Below are positions 29,001 to 36,832 of a stretch of DNA of 64,000 nt, piece by piece. This stretch comes from Spirochaetaceae bacterium. GTDB taxonomy: Bacteria; Spirochaetota; Spirochaetia; Treponematales; Rectinemataceae. The notes beneath the pieces were generated by a model. The model was not told the origin of the DNA, made no database searches, and was given only the letters and a program-made list of their open reading frames with translations. The stretch is taken from positions 62,001-126,000 of the forward strand of contig JANYKC010000039.1 in NCBI GenBank assembly GCA_025358255.1, read 5' to 3'. Position numbers and translations under genes: made by a program. Position 1 is the stretch's first letter. Every line of letters starts with the position of its first letter.

Positions 29001-29627
29001 GCCGTCGCGTTCGGCGGTGGCGCCGGGGCTTCCGGAGAAAGCCTTCCCCCGACCGCTTTGGATGGCAAGAAACTTCCTCCCGATTTCGAAGCCCTCTTCG
29101 GGGAAGCCTGCCACGCCGCGATCGAGGCTTTTGTGCAGGAAGGCCGACTGGCCCTTCGCGACCGCTATCTGGATGTCCTGCCGGAGGGCCTCCGTTCCCT
29201 TGCCAAGACCGAAGCCATCCGTCTTGCCCAAGGTTTCCTGGATTCAGAAATCGGGAGGCATGCCCTGGCTTTTCCCCGGATCGAGACCGAAAAAGGGTTT
29301 ATCCTGAAGTTGCCTGGAGCCAATGCGGAGGGCGCACACTGGCGCATTACGGGCCGCATGGACCTTTTTGCAGAGTCGGCCAAGGAAATCATCATCGTGG
29401 ATTTCAAGAGCAATGCGCGCTTCCAAAGCGGCGAGTACGAGGTCCAGATGGCGCTCTATCGCATGGCAGCCGCCGCGTTGGCTCCCGGAAAGGCCGTGAA
29501 AAGCTACCTGTTCTGGCTGAGGGGATCAATGGCCAGGGAGGCGACACGCGAAATGGGCGATGAAAAGCTTCAGGAATTGGCCGGACTCGCGGCCGCTGCG
29601 AGGATCGGCATCGGGACTGCCCCATGA
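26049..29627 (+). CDS. addA: AddA-like UvrD helicase-nuclease
   Basis: Motor subunit of the AddAB recombination complex, 1192 residues. Superfamily 1 motifs appear in order: Walker A SAGAGSGKTT (about 27-36), LTFTRKAQSEM, IMVDEFQDDNELQ (about 353), FFVGDDKQSIYRFRGAD, MSVHRSKGLEFPVV (about 783) and YVACTRAETHLVF. The C-terminal nuclease has GEACHAAIEAF, RITGRMDLFA and IIVDFKSNARF (about 1117). ATG 26049 is preferred, with GTGAGG upstream; GTG 26037 overlapping the addB stop is the alternative. A charged linker at about 510-535 contains an imperfect duplicate of DEASKRSED. Recombination partner RecA is not in the window. Confidence 0.92.
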   Translation: MPSTDLFGRLDPDQRAAVALRRNGTVSAGAGSGKTTVLAARYLDLLSRDAAELSSILCLTFTRKAQSEMQSRVWRELGASPEERAKAQLGRFAEASILTIDSFCSSLLRGSAQDYGYAPSFLVDDQACRDLAEAESLRFLLGRREESCLEALFAGMGFERAWRGLFAEAAYRFATPALRPEADFAAMPARAAAALEAAGKAALSSLAHAGSAAAFAAKEGPITTKKGIEALAVLSALPDGPLDLAGAACSTATLASLAMNGFGRSGSETALKEAAKAGREAARRLGSLAEAQAGAPLEAAILRLLAEFADLYRKAKRDAGIMGFHDVAVCAVDLLSRRLELRAFWKKRFRYIMVDEFQDDNELQKELLYLLAEDEASSSPGIPGSASLAPDKLFFVGDDKQSIYRFRGADVSVFNRLGAELRGGEGDSEGFSPRLRTNYRSEPGLIAFFNEVFAKVFGGASADYEAGFEETIPRGPSPGIKASLRFLWKPRSVSRPPDGILGDDPPTPGDEASKRSEDKPRQSDDASKRSDDEALADGIVTFIKDAVEGGKLLLPAGAANPDGSMRATGATRAAEYDDIAILLRSTSKQFLLERFLRLHGIGYTADSVRGLFVESIANDIYAALRLALLPEDRLAYATVLRSPLVALSDDGFVKVLSRPAEEKARPFAEADEALLGADDACRFRHGRDSLADLSSRVDRESLADLVSFLWFDAGLRLSILRRPDAHPYLEHYDYLYALAVQSDSRSEGLSVFLSRLEPLMGQPEKLDDAAIQREAGSGVRLMSVHRSKGLEFPVVIIPWMENQGQLDGAGEAFYLSDTAGITLNLVPLDEPGATRSNVFYEEAKALDVAKSRAETKRLFYVACTRAETHLVFAGVEPWRADSVGASFLGLLAPGMAGLDEMGRLPGLPSEIEFQVLPDLQAEAYGRLVGGARSASHGGGPRRDLASMSAAYAIPPRTAGADEGKPRTFLDRSYAGKVLPATALEAVAFGGGAGASGESLPPTALDGKKLPPDFEALFGEACHAAIEAFVQEGRLALRDRYLDVLPEGLRSLAKTEAIRLAQGFLDSEIGRHALAFPRIETEKGFILKLPGANAEGAHWRITGRMDLFAESAKEIIIVDFKSNARFQSGEYEVQMALYRMAAAALAPGKAVKSYLFWLRGSMAREATREMGDEKLQELAGLAAAARIGIGTAP
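27577..27648 (+). repeat. Imperfect in-frame duplication in the addA linker
   Basis: Two related segments (27577-27605 and 27618-27648) share the core AAACGAAGCGA and encode DEASKRSEDK and DDASKRSDDE. They lie between helicase motifs in a charged, probably disordered linker. Confidence 0.6.
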
Positions 29628-30196
29628 AGAAGGGAACAGCTGCCGAAAATCCCAAAGCCCCCGCCAGCGCCGGGCTTTTTTTCCTCTTTTTCGGCATATC
29701 GGCGATCACTGTGGGCGGGGGCTATGCCATGGTGCCAGTGATCGGTTCGACCCTTGAAAAAAAAGGCTGGGTAGGGGAAGAGGATTTCTTCGATCTTTTC
29801 GCCCAAGCCCAGTCCTTTCCCGGCCCGCTGGCCTTCACCACAGCGCTCCTGGTAGGGAAAAGACTCGCCGGAGCCAAGGGAGCCGCGGCGGCCGGACTCG
29901 GGGTCATGCTGCCTCCCTTCGGCGCCATTGTCCTTGTCGCCGCCCTTCTGGGCCAAATCGGCGAACTCCCTCCCGTGCGGAACTTCCTTAAGGGAGCGGG
30001 TGCGACCGTCCCCGGCCTTGTGGCCGCCATGATCTGGAAAGTCGCCAAGATGCGCGCCTGGACGCCATTCCGCGCGATTTCCGCGATCGCCCTCTCGCTG
30101 CTGCTCTGCCTTTTGCCCGCCTTCACCCTTGTGGTTTTTTTCGCGGCCATCCTTGTCCTCTATTTCATGGAGATACGATGGAACTCCTCTCGATAA
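29624..30196 (+). CDS. Chromate transporter half-protein, first subunit
   Basis: CHR-family membrane protein of 190 residues, a single-domain (short-chain) ChrA. Typical motifs are FLFFGISAITVGGGYAMVPVI (about 20-40) and FAQAQSFPGPLAFTTALLVG (about 63-82), with further hydrophobic helices to the end. Short-chain CHR proteins normally work as pairs, and the partner follows directly. The ATG overlaps the addA stop (ATGA) and the 3' end overlaps the second transporter gene by 19 bases. Chromate efflux is known for some family members; the natural substrate here is not known. Confidence 0.9.
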   Translation: MKKGTAAENPKAPASAGLFFLFFGISAITVGGGYAMVPVIGSTLEKKGWVGEEDFFDLFAQAQSFPGPLAFTTALLVGKRLAGAKGAAAAGLGVMLPPFGAIVLVAALLGQIGELPPVRNFLKGAGATVPGLVAAMIWKVAKMRAWTPFRAISAIALSLLLCLLPAFTLVVFFAAILVLYFMEIRWNSSR

Positions 30197-30696
30197 TCTG
30201 GTCCTTTTTCAAGATCGGGTTCGTCTCCTTTGGAGGAGGCTGGTCCATTGTCGGCCTCATCAAGACCGAGGTCGTGCCTCGGTGGATCGATGAAAGTGGC
30301 TTCTCCTCGCTTGTCGCCATCGCCCAATCGACGCCTGGGCCGGTGGCCCTCAACGCCGCCACCATGGTCGGCTGGCAGAGGCAGGGCATCCTCGGGGCAG
30401 TCCTGGCCACGCTTTCCGTGGTCACCTTCCCGGTCCTGGCCATTTGCCTGACCGGAATAGTGGGCAAAAGGCTCAAGGTCAGGGGACCGGAGCTCCAGGA
30501 ATCCCTCAAGACGGGAACCCTCGCCATGATGACCATGACCTTATGGCTCCTCCTTCCAAGGGGGGTCATCGATCCGGTCCTGGCGGCCATCGGGGTCGGA
30601 AGCTTTGCCCTCGTGGCATTCACGAAAGCGTCGCCGCTTTGGGCCATTTTTGGAGCGGGAGCCGCCAATGTTGCCTTCCATCTGCTTGTTCCTTAG
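30178..30696 (+). CDS. Chromate transporter half-protein, second subunit
   Basis: Partner CHR-family protein, 172 residues. It carries the same family motifs in paralogous form: FFKIGFVSFGGGWSIVGLIK (about 9-28) and LVAIAQSTPGPVALNAATMVGW (about 43-64), followed by membrane helices. It begins in another frame inside the preceding gene, with GGAG six to ten bases before the ATG. Together the two halves would form the inverted-topology pair seen in short-chain chromate transporters. Last gene of the run that begins with the GH13 protein. Confidence 0.9.
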   Translation: MELLSIIWSFFKIGFVSFGGGWSIVGLIKTEVVPRWIDESGFSSLVAIAQSTPGPVALNAATMVGWQRQGILGAVLATLSVVTFPVLAICLTGIVGKRLKVRGPELQESLKTGTLAMMTMTLWLLLPRGVIDPVLAAIGVGSFALVAFTKASPLWAIFGAGAANVAFHLLVP

Positions 30697-30705
30697 GCGG
30701 AAACC

Positions 30706-30733
30706 TTGCGGCGCATGAAAAACCGGATATACT
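30706..30733 (+). promoter_or_regulatory. Predicted promoter for the REC-PAS-GGDEF-EAL gene
   Basis: TTGCGG (30706-30711) and a perfect TATACT (30728-30733) with a 16-base spacer. Transcription would begin around 30740, only about 9 bases before the ATG at 30749, and no Shine-Dalgarno sequence is seen, so the mRNA may be nearly leaderless. Confidence 0.5.
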
Positions 30734-30748
30734 GAAAGCCACACCAGC

Positions 30749-32797
30749 ATGAACAACGAAAGAATCGTAATAGTAGAAGACGAGAAAATCATCGCGCTCG
30801 ACCTGCAGAGGCGTCTGGAACGCTTCGGCTACAAAGTCGTAGGCATGGTGGGCGACGGCCGCGACGCGGTGGAAATCGCCCGGGTGCACCAGCCCGATAT
30901 CATCCTCATGGACATCATGCTCATGGGGGCCATGGATGGCATCGAGGCCGCCAAGGAAATAAAGCGGCAATTCGGGATTCCCGTCATCTTCCTGACCGCC
31001 TACACCGACGAAAAAACCCTCGAGCGCGCCAAGGAAGTGGAGCCTGCGGGCTACATCCTCAAGCCCTTCAAGGAACGCGAACTCTATACCACGATCGACA
31101 TCGCCCTATACAAGAACGCGATGGACAAGCGCCTGCGCAAGCAGGAAAGGCTTTTTTCGGCCATCCTCCACTCCATCAACGATGCGATCATCGCCACGGA
31201 CGTGGAGCTCGCCGTTAGTTTCATGAATCCCGCGGCGGAGGAGATCGTAGGCCTGCTGGAAGCCCAAGCGAGGGGCAAGAAGGTCGCCGACCTCCTTACG
31301 CCCGTGGACACCCATGTCGCCAGCGACCTGTTCGCCTCGATACCCGATGGGGACAAGCCGATCTTCTTCACCGAGACGGTGATCAGGAACGGCGCGGGCC
31401 AGAGCATCATCGCCGACGGATCGATCACCCGCATCCATGAACAGCAGAATTCCACAGACGGCTTCGTGGTCACGCTGCGCGACATGACCGAAATCAAGCG
31501 CCTCTCGGAGACCATCTCCTACCAGGCCAGCCATGACAGCCTGACAGGCCTGTCGAACCGCGAGGAGTTCTCCTACAAGCTCAACGAGATCCTCAAGACC
31601 CTCCGCACCTCGGACGACAGGCTGGCCCTCCTCGTCATCGACGTGGACCGCTTCAAGGCCGTGAACGACGCTTGCGGCACCCTCGCAGGCGACGAACTCC
31701 TCAGGCAGGTCGCTTCCCATATCCAGGCCAACATCTCGCGCAAGGACTTCTCCGCCCGCATCGGCGGCGACGAATACGCGATCATCCTCAGGGATTGCGA
31801 GATCGAGAACGCGATCAATGTCGCGCGCCGCCTCCAGGAAGCTGTCCAGCTCCGCAAGTTCGTCTGGCAGAACGGGGTCTTCCCGGTGACCCTTTCCATC
31901 GGGGCCGTCCCCCTCAACCGCGAGAGCGAGGACACCCACGCGGTCCTTGCCGCGGCGGATGACGCCTGCCATCTCTCCAAGGAGGAAGGCGGCAACAAGA
32001 TCAGCGTCTTCAGCCCGGGTGACAGCATGTACGAGAAGCGGCGCGGAGACATGGAATGGATCGCCAAGATCAACCGTGCGGCGGACGAAAACCGTTTCAT
32101 CCTCTACCACCAGCCCATCGTCCCACTCAAGGAAGGCGCGGGCCTCGAGGACAAGGCGGAGATCCTCCTCCGGCTGCGCAACGAGGACGGAAGCATCGCC
32201 AACCCCGGCGACTTCATCCCGGCGGCCGAACGTTACAACCTCATGCCCCTGGTCGACCGCTGGGTGGTCCGCAACTCGATCCGGGCCTATCGCACCCTCC
32301 TTGACCGCGGGGCGAAGGTGGCCCAGGGCCTCATCTCCATCAATCTTTCCGGCCCTTCCCTCCTCGACGAGAACCTCATCGACATCATCCTGGAGGAAGT
32401 GGCCGAAGCGAGGGTCGACCCCTCGCGCATCTGCTTCGAGATCACGGAAAGCGCCGCCATCCAGAACCTCTCCTACGCGAGCCGTTTCATGAAGAAGCTG
32501 AAGGACCAGGGCTTCACATTCGCGCTCGACGATTTCGGCTCGGGCTTCTCGTCCTTCAGCTACCTCAAGAACCTGGCCGTGGACTACCTCAAGATCGACG
32601 GCTCATTCGTGCAGACCATCGACGAATCCCTCATAAGCTACGCGATGGTCGAGTCCATCAATTCGGTGGGCCATGTCATGGGGATCAAGACCATCGCGGA
32701 ATTCGTGAAGAGCGCCGCGATCAAGCAGAAGCTCATCGAGATCGGCGTGGACTACGCGCAGGGCTACGAGATCGCGAAGCCTTCGCCGCTCCTGTAG
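30749..32797 (+). CDS. Response regulator with PAS, GGDEF and EAL domains
   Basis: Cyclic-di-GMP turnover protein of 682 residues. The receiver domain (about 1-125) has the phosphoacceptor in IILMDIMLMG (Asp about 55) and the lysine in ILKPFKE. A PAS domain follows (about 130-250). The GGDEF domain (about 260-420) keeps the active-site form RIGGDEY (about 338), without an RxxD inhibitory site at the usual distance. The EAL domain (about 430-680) has EILLRL in place of EAL, plus LDDFGSGFSS and LKIDGSFV, and ends with the usual YAQGYEIAKPSP. Both synthesis and hydrolysis are possible. A strong terminator follows. Confidence 0.93.
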   Translation: MNNERIVIVEDEKIIALDLQRRLERFGYKVVGMVGDGRDAVEIARVHQPDIILMDIMLMGAMDGIEAAKEIKRQFGIPVIFLTAYTDEKTLERAKEVEPAGYILKPFKERELYTTIDIALYKNAMDKRLRKQERLFSAILHSINDAIIATDVELAVSFMNPAAEEIVGLLEAQARGKKVADLLTPVDTHVASDLFASIPDGDKPIFFTETVIRNGAGQSIIADGSITRIHEQQNSTDGFVVTLRDMTEIKRLSETISYQASHDSLTGLSNREEFSYKLNEILKTLRTSDDRLALLVIDVDRFKAVNDACGTLAGDELLRQVASHIQANISRKDFSARIGGDEYAIILRDCEIENAINVARRLQEAVQLRKFVWQNGVFPVTLSIGAVPLNRESEDTHAVLAAADDACHLSKEEGGNKISVFSPGDSMYEKRRGDMEWIAKINRAADENRFILYHQPIVPLKEGAGLEDKAEILLRLRNEDGSIANPGDFIPAAERYNLMPLVDRWVVRNSIRAYRTLLDRGAKVAQGLISINLSGPSLLDENLIDIILEEVAEARVDPSRICFEITESAAIQNLSYASRFMKKLKDQGFTFALDDFGSGFSSFSYLKNLAVDYLKIDGSFVQTIDESLISYAMVESINSVGHVMGIKTIAEFVKSAAIKQKLIEIGVDYAQGYEIAKPSPLL

Positions 32798-32821
32798 ATT
32801 GCCTTCCAAGGAACCCTGGTG

Positions 32822-32852
32822 GCCCATCGTCCAAGCGGCGATGGGCTTTTTA
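32822..32852 (+). terminator. Intrinsic terminator after the GGDEF-EAL gene
   Basis: GCCCATCG (32822-32829) pairs with CGATGGGC (32839-32846) around a 9-base loop, followed by TTTTTATTT. It lies 25 bases after the stop codon. Confidence 0.85.
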
Positions 32853-33007
32853 TTTGCCTTTCATGCGCGCTTTCCCCACCACCCCTGGGCGGCGCGAAAT
32901 TCGACAAGGTCCGGGGCACATGATCAACTAGCCACGCCGAAGGCTTGGGGGGATTCAAAAAGCGAGGAGGGATTCGCGCGTCCCGAGTCCTGGGGCTTCG
33001 TGGAAAT

Positions 33008-34777
33008 TCAGTCCACGGGGAGGAGGTCGTTGGGGGTGTCGGTGGGCTTGACGGAGGGCTCGTTGGGCGGGGCTTCCTCGCCGTGGACGACCACTCGGTT
33101 GCGGCCACCGCGCTTGCCCTCGTACAGGGCCTCGTCGGCCATCGCGATGGCGCGCTCGCCTCCGAGTTCGGGCGGGCAGAAAGCCATGCCTAGGGTGATG
33201 GACACCGAAAGGCGCTTGCCCTCGAATTCCCAGACTGCCTCCTCCACTCGCTTCCGGAGCCGCTCGGCGAGGGCGATACCGGAGGAATCGGATTCGCCAA
33301 GGATCACGAGGAATTCCTCGCCTCCCCACCGTGCGGCGATATCGGTGGCCCTTGCCGTTTCCGCGATGATGCCCGCCGTGCCCACTAGGACGTAGTCGCC
33401 GCAATCGTGGCCGTGGAGATCATTGAAATCCTTGAAACGGTCTATATCGCACATGATCACCGCGACCTTCCCGTTGGAACGGCGGGCGCGGGCCGTCTCC
33501 CGCTCGAGTTCGCGGAGGGCCGTCCGCCGGTTCGCCAGGCCGGTGAGCGCGTCGGTGCTGGCAAGCACGTCAAGGCGGGCATTGGCCCTGTCCAGCTGGT
33601 CGTGCAGCCTGGCCGCCCGGATGACCGTGCCCAGCTGGAGGCCGAGGGTCGCAAGCAGGGAGGCCTTTTCGGGTTTGAGGGCATTTACGCCCGGATAGCC
33701 GATCGTCAGCGAACCGAGGATCTCGCCCCGCGCGACGATCGGGAAGCCACCCACGGTCGCGAGCCCATGCCGGGCCATGGCCTCCCGCATCGCCCCTTCC
33801 GGATAGTCGTCGAGGGTCCAGATCACGGGGCTCCGCCCCTCGAATGCCAGGGCCGCCACGCTCCCCCCCTTGGGCGGGTGCGCCAGGAGGGTGATGGCCT
33901 GCGCATCGTAGCCGCGCTGGGCGATGAGGACGAGGTCGCCGGTCGCGTTTTCGGCAAGGTGGAGGGCCGCCGTCCTCGCATGGAGCCGCAAGACGAGGAG
34001 GTCGAGGATCCTCGGGGCGAGCTCCTCGATGTCCATTGCCCCGGCGGTCTCGAAGAGGGCGTCGTAGAGCACCTGGAGCTCGTTGCGGCTTTCCCCGACC
34101 TCAAGGACCTTGCCGGTTATCTCCCGCTCGAGCCTTGTCATGAGGATGACGAGAAGGATGAAGTTGAACGACACCAGCAACGTGACCGAAAAGACCATCT
34201 CGATCGAAAAGACGAGGTCCCTCGGCATCGCATTCCCTGCGATCCTCCCTTCCAGCAAGTACCATGCGGCGCGCGAGGCGAAGAAAAGCGAATAGAGGCC
34301 GAACATGAAGACGAGGATGCCAGGGTCGCCGCGGAGCTTCACCTTTCGGGACAGGCGCCGGATGTCGACCGCTGCCTGCGCCGCGAGGCCGCCGGTGATC
34401 AGGGACATCACTTCTATGCGGACCAGGGTGTTCGGGGCAATCCAGGTGAAAAACGCGAGGGCCGCCAAGACACAGGCCCCAAGGGCGGCAAAAAAGGACG
34501 TGCGCGGACTTCCCGACAGGATGACGGTGGCCGCCGTCGCATAGGCCATCATGGCAAAGAGGGCCAAGCCATTACCCAGGATGATGCCAACTATGGGGGG
34601 CAAGCCGGGCTGGAGGCTTAGGATGATCCTGGAGGCGATGAAGGCCAGGTTGGCCACAGGCCAGGCCATGAGCCCCAAGCGGCCACGCTTGACCGTGGCC
34701 AGGAGCACGATCACGGTGACGAAGCCAAGGATAAGGAGGCCGTTGACCAAAATTGTCCGGTAGTCGAGAAACGGCAT
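33008..34777 (-). CDS. Membrane diguanylate cyclase with GAF domain
   Basis: Cyclic-di-GMP synthase of 589 residues. The N-terminal 215 residues hold about seven hydrophobic helices, a membrane sensor of unknown ligand. A GAF-type domain follows (about 230-395, with TVGGFPIVARGEILGSLTIG). The GGDEF domain (about 405-565) has STDALTGLANRR, the active site RWGGEEF (about 482) and an upstream RATD inhibitory site at the correct distance. ATG 34777 is chosen because CCTTGGAGCGTGCCC precedes it; the ATG at 34795 has no ribosome site. It lies 44 bases downstream of the nucleotidyltransferase-like gene on the same strand and could be cotranscribed. Confidence 0.88.
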   Translation of the reverse strand: MPFLDYRTILVNGLLILGFVTVIVLLATVKRGRLGLMAWPVANLAFIASRIILSLQPGLPPIVGIILGNGLALFAMMAYATAATVILSGSPRTSFFAALGACVLAALAFFTWIAPNTLVRIEVMSLITGGLAAQAAVDIRRLSRKVKLRGDPGILVFMFGLYSLFFASRAAWYLLEGRIAGNAMPRDLVFSIEMVFSVTLLVSFNFILLVILMTRLEREITGKVLEVGESRNELQVLYDALFETAGAMDIEELAPRILDLLVLRLHARTAALHLAENATGDLVLIAQRGYDAQAITLLAHPPKGGSVAALAFEGRSPVIWTLDDYPEGAMREAMARHGLATVGGFPIVARGEILGSLTIGYPGVNALKPEKASLLATLGLQLGTVIRAARLHDQLDRANARLDVLASTDALTGLANRRTALRELERETARARRSNGKVAVIMCDIDRFKDFNDLHGHDCGDYVLVGTAGIIAETARATDIAARWGGEEFLVILGESDSSGIALAERLRKRVEEAVWEFEGKRLSVSITLGMAFCPPELGGERAIAMADEALYEGKRGGRNRVVVHGEEAPPNEPSVKPTDTPNDLLPVD

Positions 34778-34821
34778 GGGCACGCTCCAAGGCATAAATA
34801 TCGCGTCAATTCATCTTTATT

Positions 34822-35922
34822 TCAATCCCGCAGGCCGCGCATCCTGTCCTCTGCGGTCACGGACTCGATCGCGCGCTCGAATGCGGGAATGTCGGAGAGG
34901 GCCTTGGCGGGCGTGAGTTCAGCCGCGCGGCAGATGGCGATGATGCGGACCCTGCCTTCCCGCGCGAGTTCCGCATCTATGTTGTCAAGGGCGAACTCGT
35001 GCCCGGCGGGATCATTTCCCGGTATCGAGTATCCCGTTCCCGGGGTCCAATGGAGGGAGCGGAAGGCCTCGACCTTGGCCAAGAGGGCCTTGGCCCGGTA
35101 AACCCTGACGCCCACATTCGTGTAGCCCGCTACGGTGGGGCCGGCTTTCTGGCCCTGCAGTTTCGCATGGCCGAAAACCCGGGGAAGCCCTGAGCTGTCG
35201 AGGCCGATCGGATAGGCGGGATCCTGGATATGCGCGGCCGGAATGAGGAGATCCACCCCTTCTCCCAGGGCAGCGAGGGCGTCCATGACAAGGAGGCTCG
35301 TAAGGACGGTGTGGCGGGAATTGGCGTCGCCCCCGAAATTCGTCACGACATAGTCTGCAGGGGACCAAAGCCTCCGGCACTGCCATGCGGCGTCACCATG
35401 GCCCAAGGGTTTCCCGAAAGGGGCTTCCTGCGTGAAAAATTCGCGGGCCTGCGCCGGTATGCCCAAAGGCGCAAGGATGCCTCGGTCTATCTCATCCTCG
35501 TTTCCGCGGACGACCACAAGGTGGCGTCCCAGGTTCCGCACGGCATGGAGGCTGTAGGCGGCCACCGGCACGCGGCCGGACGAGCCGGGAAGGCCGAGGA
35601 AATCGCGGACAGGATACAGGCCGCGGGGCAGCCCAGGATCGAAGGAAGGATCGAAGCAGCCGGGCCGCTCCGATTCCGGCAAGGCCCGTGCCTCCGCAAG
35701 GGATCTCTGCCAGCGCGAACCTGAGCCCGCCAGCAGGGTGAGGCAGACCGTCCGGCGCGCCACGTCGGAAAGCCAGTCGGAGACCTTCCCGTGCATGTCT
35801 CCCTTGCCGATGCCCCCGACCGCGGCGTTCCGCTCGGCCAAGGCGCGTTGTGCGATATCGAAACGCCTGGCAAGGGCGGCTTCTGCCGCCTCGAGCGTCA
35901 GGCTCCGGAGGTCGGCCTCCAT
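34822..35922 (-). CDS. Nucleotidyltransferase-like protein
   Basis: A 366-residue protein resembling sugar-1-phosphate or NDP-sugar nucleotidyltransferases. The nucleotide-binding signature is TLLAGSGSRW (about 61-70), followed by LPRGLYPVRDF as the substrate-side lysine/arginine segment. Later parts (YVVTNFGGDANSRHTVLTSLLVMDAL, then VAGYTNVGVRVYRAKALLAKVEAF) fit the continuing Rossmann-like sheet. The usual conserved lysine of the GXGTRxxPxTxxxPK motif is not clearly present, so catalysis is uncertain. It begins one base after the stop of the DUF2156 gene, so the two are coupled. I do not recognise a specific pathway. Confidence 0.55.
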   Translation of the reverse strand: MEADLRSLTLEAAEAALARRFDIAQRALAERNAAVGGIGKGDMHGKVSDWLSDVARRTVCLTLLAGSGSRWQRSLAEARALPESERPGCFDPSFDPGLPRGLYPVRDFLGLPGSSGRVPVAAYSLHAVRNLGRHLVVVRGNEDEIDRGILAPLGIPAQAREFFTQEAPFGKPLGHGDAAWQCRRLWSPADYVVTNFGGDANSRHTVLTSLLVMDALAALGEGVDLLIPAAHIQDPAYPIGLDSSGLPRVFGHAKLQGQKAGPTVAGYTNVGVRVYRAKALLAKVEAFRSLHWTPGTGYSIPGNDPAGHEFALDNIDAELAREGRVRIIAICRAAELTPAKALSDIPAFERAIESVTAEDRMRGLRD

Positions 35923-35923
35923 C

Positions 35924-36799
35924 TCAGGCTTCCTTGGTGACCCGGTATTTCTTGACGAAGCCGCTCGGGCGATAGGTCATCTTGGCCTGCCTGAGCCCTT
36001 CGTCACCGAGGTCCTGCTCGCGGTTCACCGATTTCATGTAGACGGGGAGGGCTTGGGCGAAAGCCTGGTTTATGAACTGGTAGATGCCCTTGTAGCGTTC
36101 CGAGGCTTTCTCGAAATGGACAGCGAACATCCTGGCCTTGGCCATGGGCTCGCCCAGGCACCAGCCGGCGGGCGTCCCATCCACGTAATACACGCAGCCC
36201 CGCATCCCAAGGACGTCGTAGAGGGCCAGTCCCTCGCTCGCCGCCGCGTAGTCGCCGTCGAAGCCCTTGCTATCCTTCCACTCATCCAGGACAGCCATCG
36301 CATCCTTCACGTTTTCCGTGGAAAGGGGTTTCTGCTCGTAGGTGTAGGAATTGATGAAGCCGTTCACGAGGTTGCGCTTCTTGTGATAGGCCTTGCCCGA
36401 AAGCTCGGCAAGGTCGGTCCGGCTGTAGAGGTAGTCGAAATTGTCCCTGTCCTCGCGGACCGTGTAGCCCCGGGCCTCGAGGTCGATGCGGTGCGCCTCG
36501 GCCTGGGTCTCGGAGAGGTTCTTCTGGTAGTCATGCCGCGACATGAGGTCATCGTAATGCCCGGCATCGGGCAAGGAGCAAGGCGCGTAGAAAAAGGAGG
36601 CGCCGTTCTTTATCCCTTCGACGATGAAGGTCTTGCCGGGGATCCTGGATACGCGATAGCCGTAGGTCCTGCGGAACAGGTACAGGTTGGAGAAGCTGAA
36701 CTCCGAGACGCCATCCTTGAGGAGGTTGAGGGAAGGATAGAACTCGTCCCGCATGGCCAGGGAGATATCGGCGAACTCAGGATATGTGGGTATTGGCAT
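35924..36799 (-). CDS. DUF2156 (GNAT-like acyltransferase fold) protein
   Basis: A 291-residue cytosolic protein of the DUF2156 family, related to the catalytic domain of phosphatidylglycerol lysyltransferases and to FemX-like GNAT folds. Family landmarks visible are NFDYLYSRTDLAELSGKAYHKKRN (about 119-142), VYYVDGTPAGWCLGE, and the C-terminal VNREQDLGDEGLRQAKMTYRP. Such proteins are thought to transfer aminoacyl or acyl groups, but most members have no assigned substrate. It is the first gene of a tight pair with the nucleotidyltransferase-like protein, so the two may modify the same molecule (inference). Confidence 0.8.
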   Translation of the reverse strand: MPIPTYPEFADISLAMRDEFYPSLNLLKDGVSEFSFSNLYLFRRTYGYRVSRIPGKTFIVEGIKNGASFFYAPCSLPDAGHYDDLMSRHDYQKNLSETQAEAHRIDLEARGYTVREDRDNFDYLYSRTDLAELSGKAYHKKRNLVNGFINSYTYEQKPLSTENVKDAMAVLDEWKDSKGFDGDYAAASEGLALYDVLGMRGCVYYVDGTPAGWCLGEPMAKARMFAVHFEKASERYKGIYQFINQAFAQALPVYMKSVNREQDLGDEGLRQAKMTYRPSGFVKKYRVTKEA

Positions 36800-36832
36800 G
36801 ATTCTATGATACGGAATGCGACGCCCTCTCGG

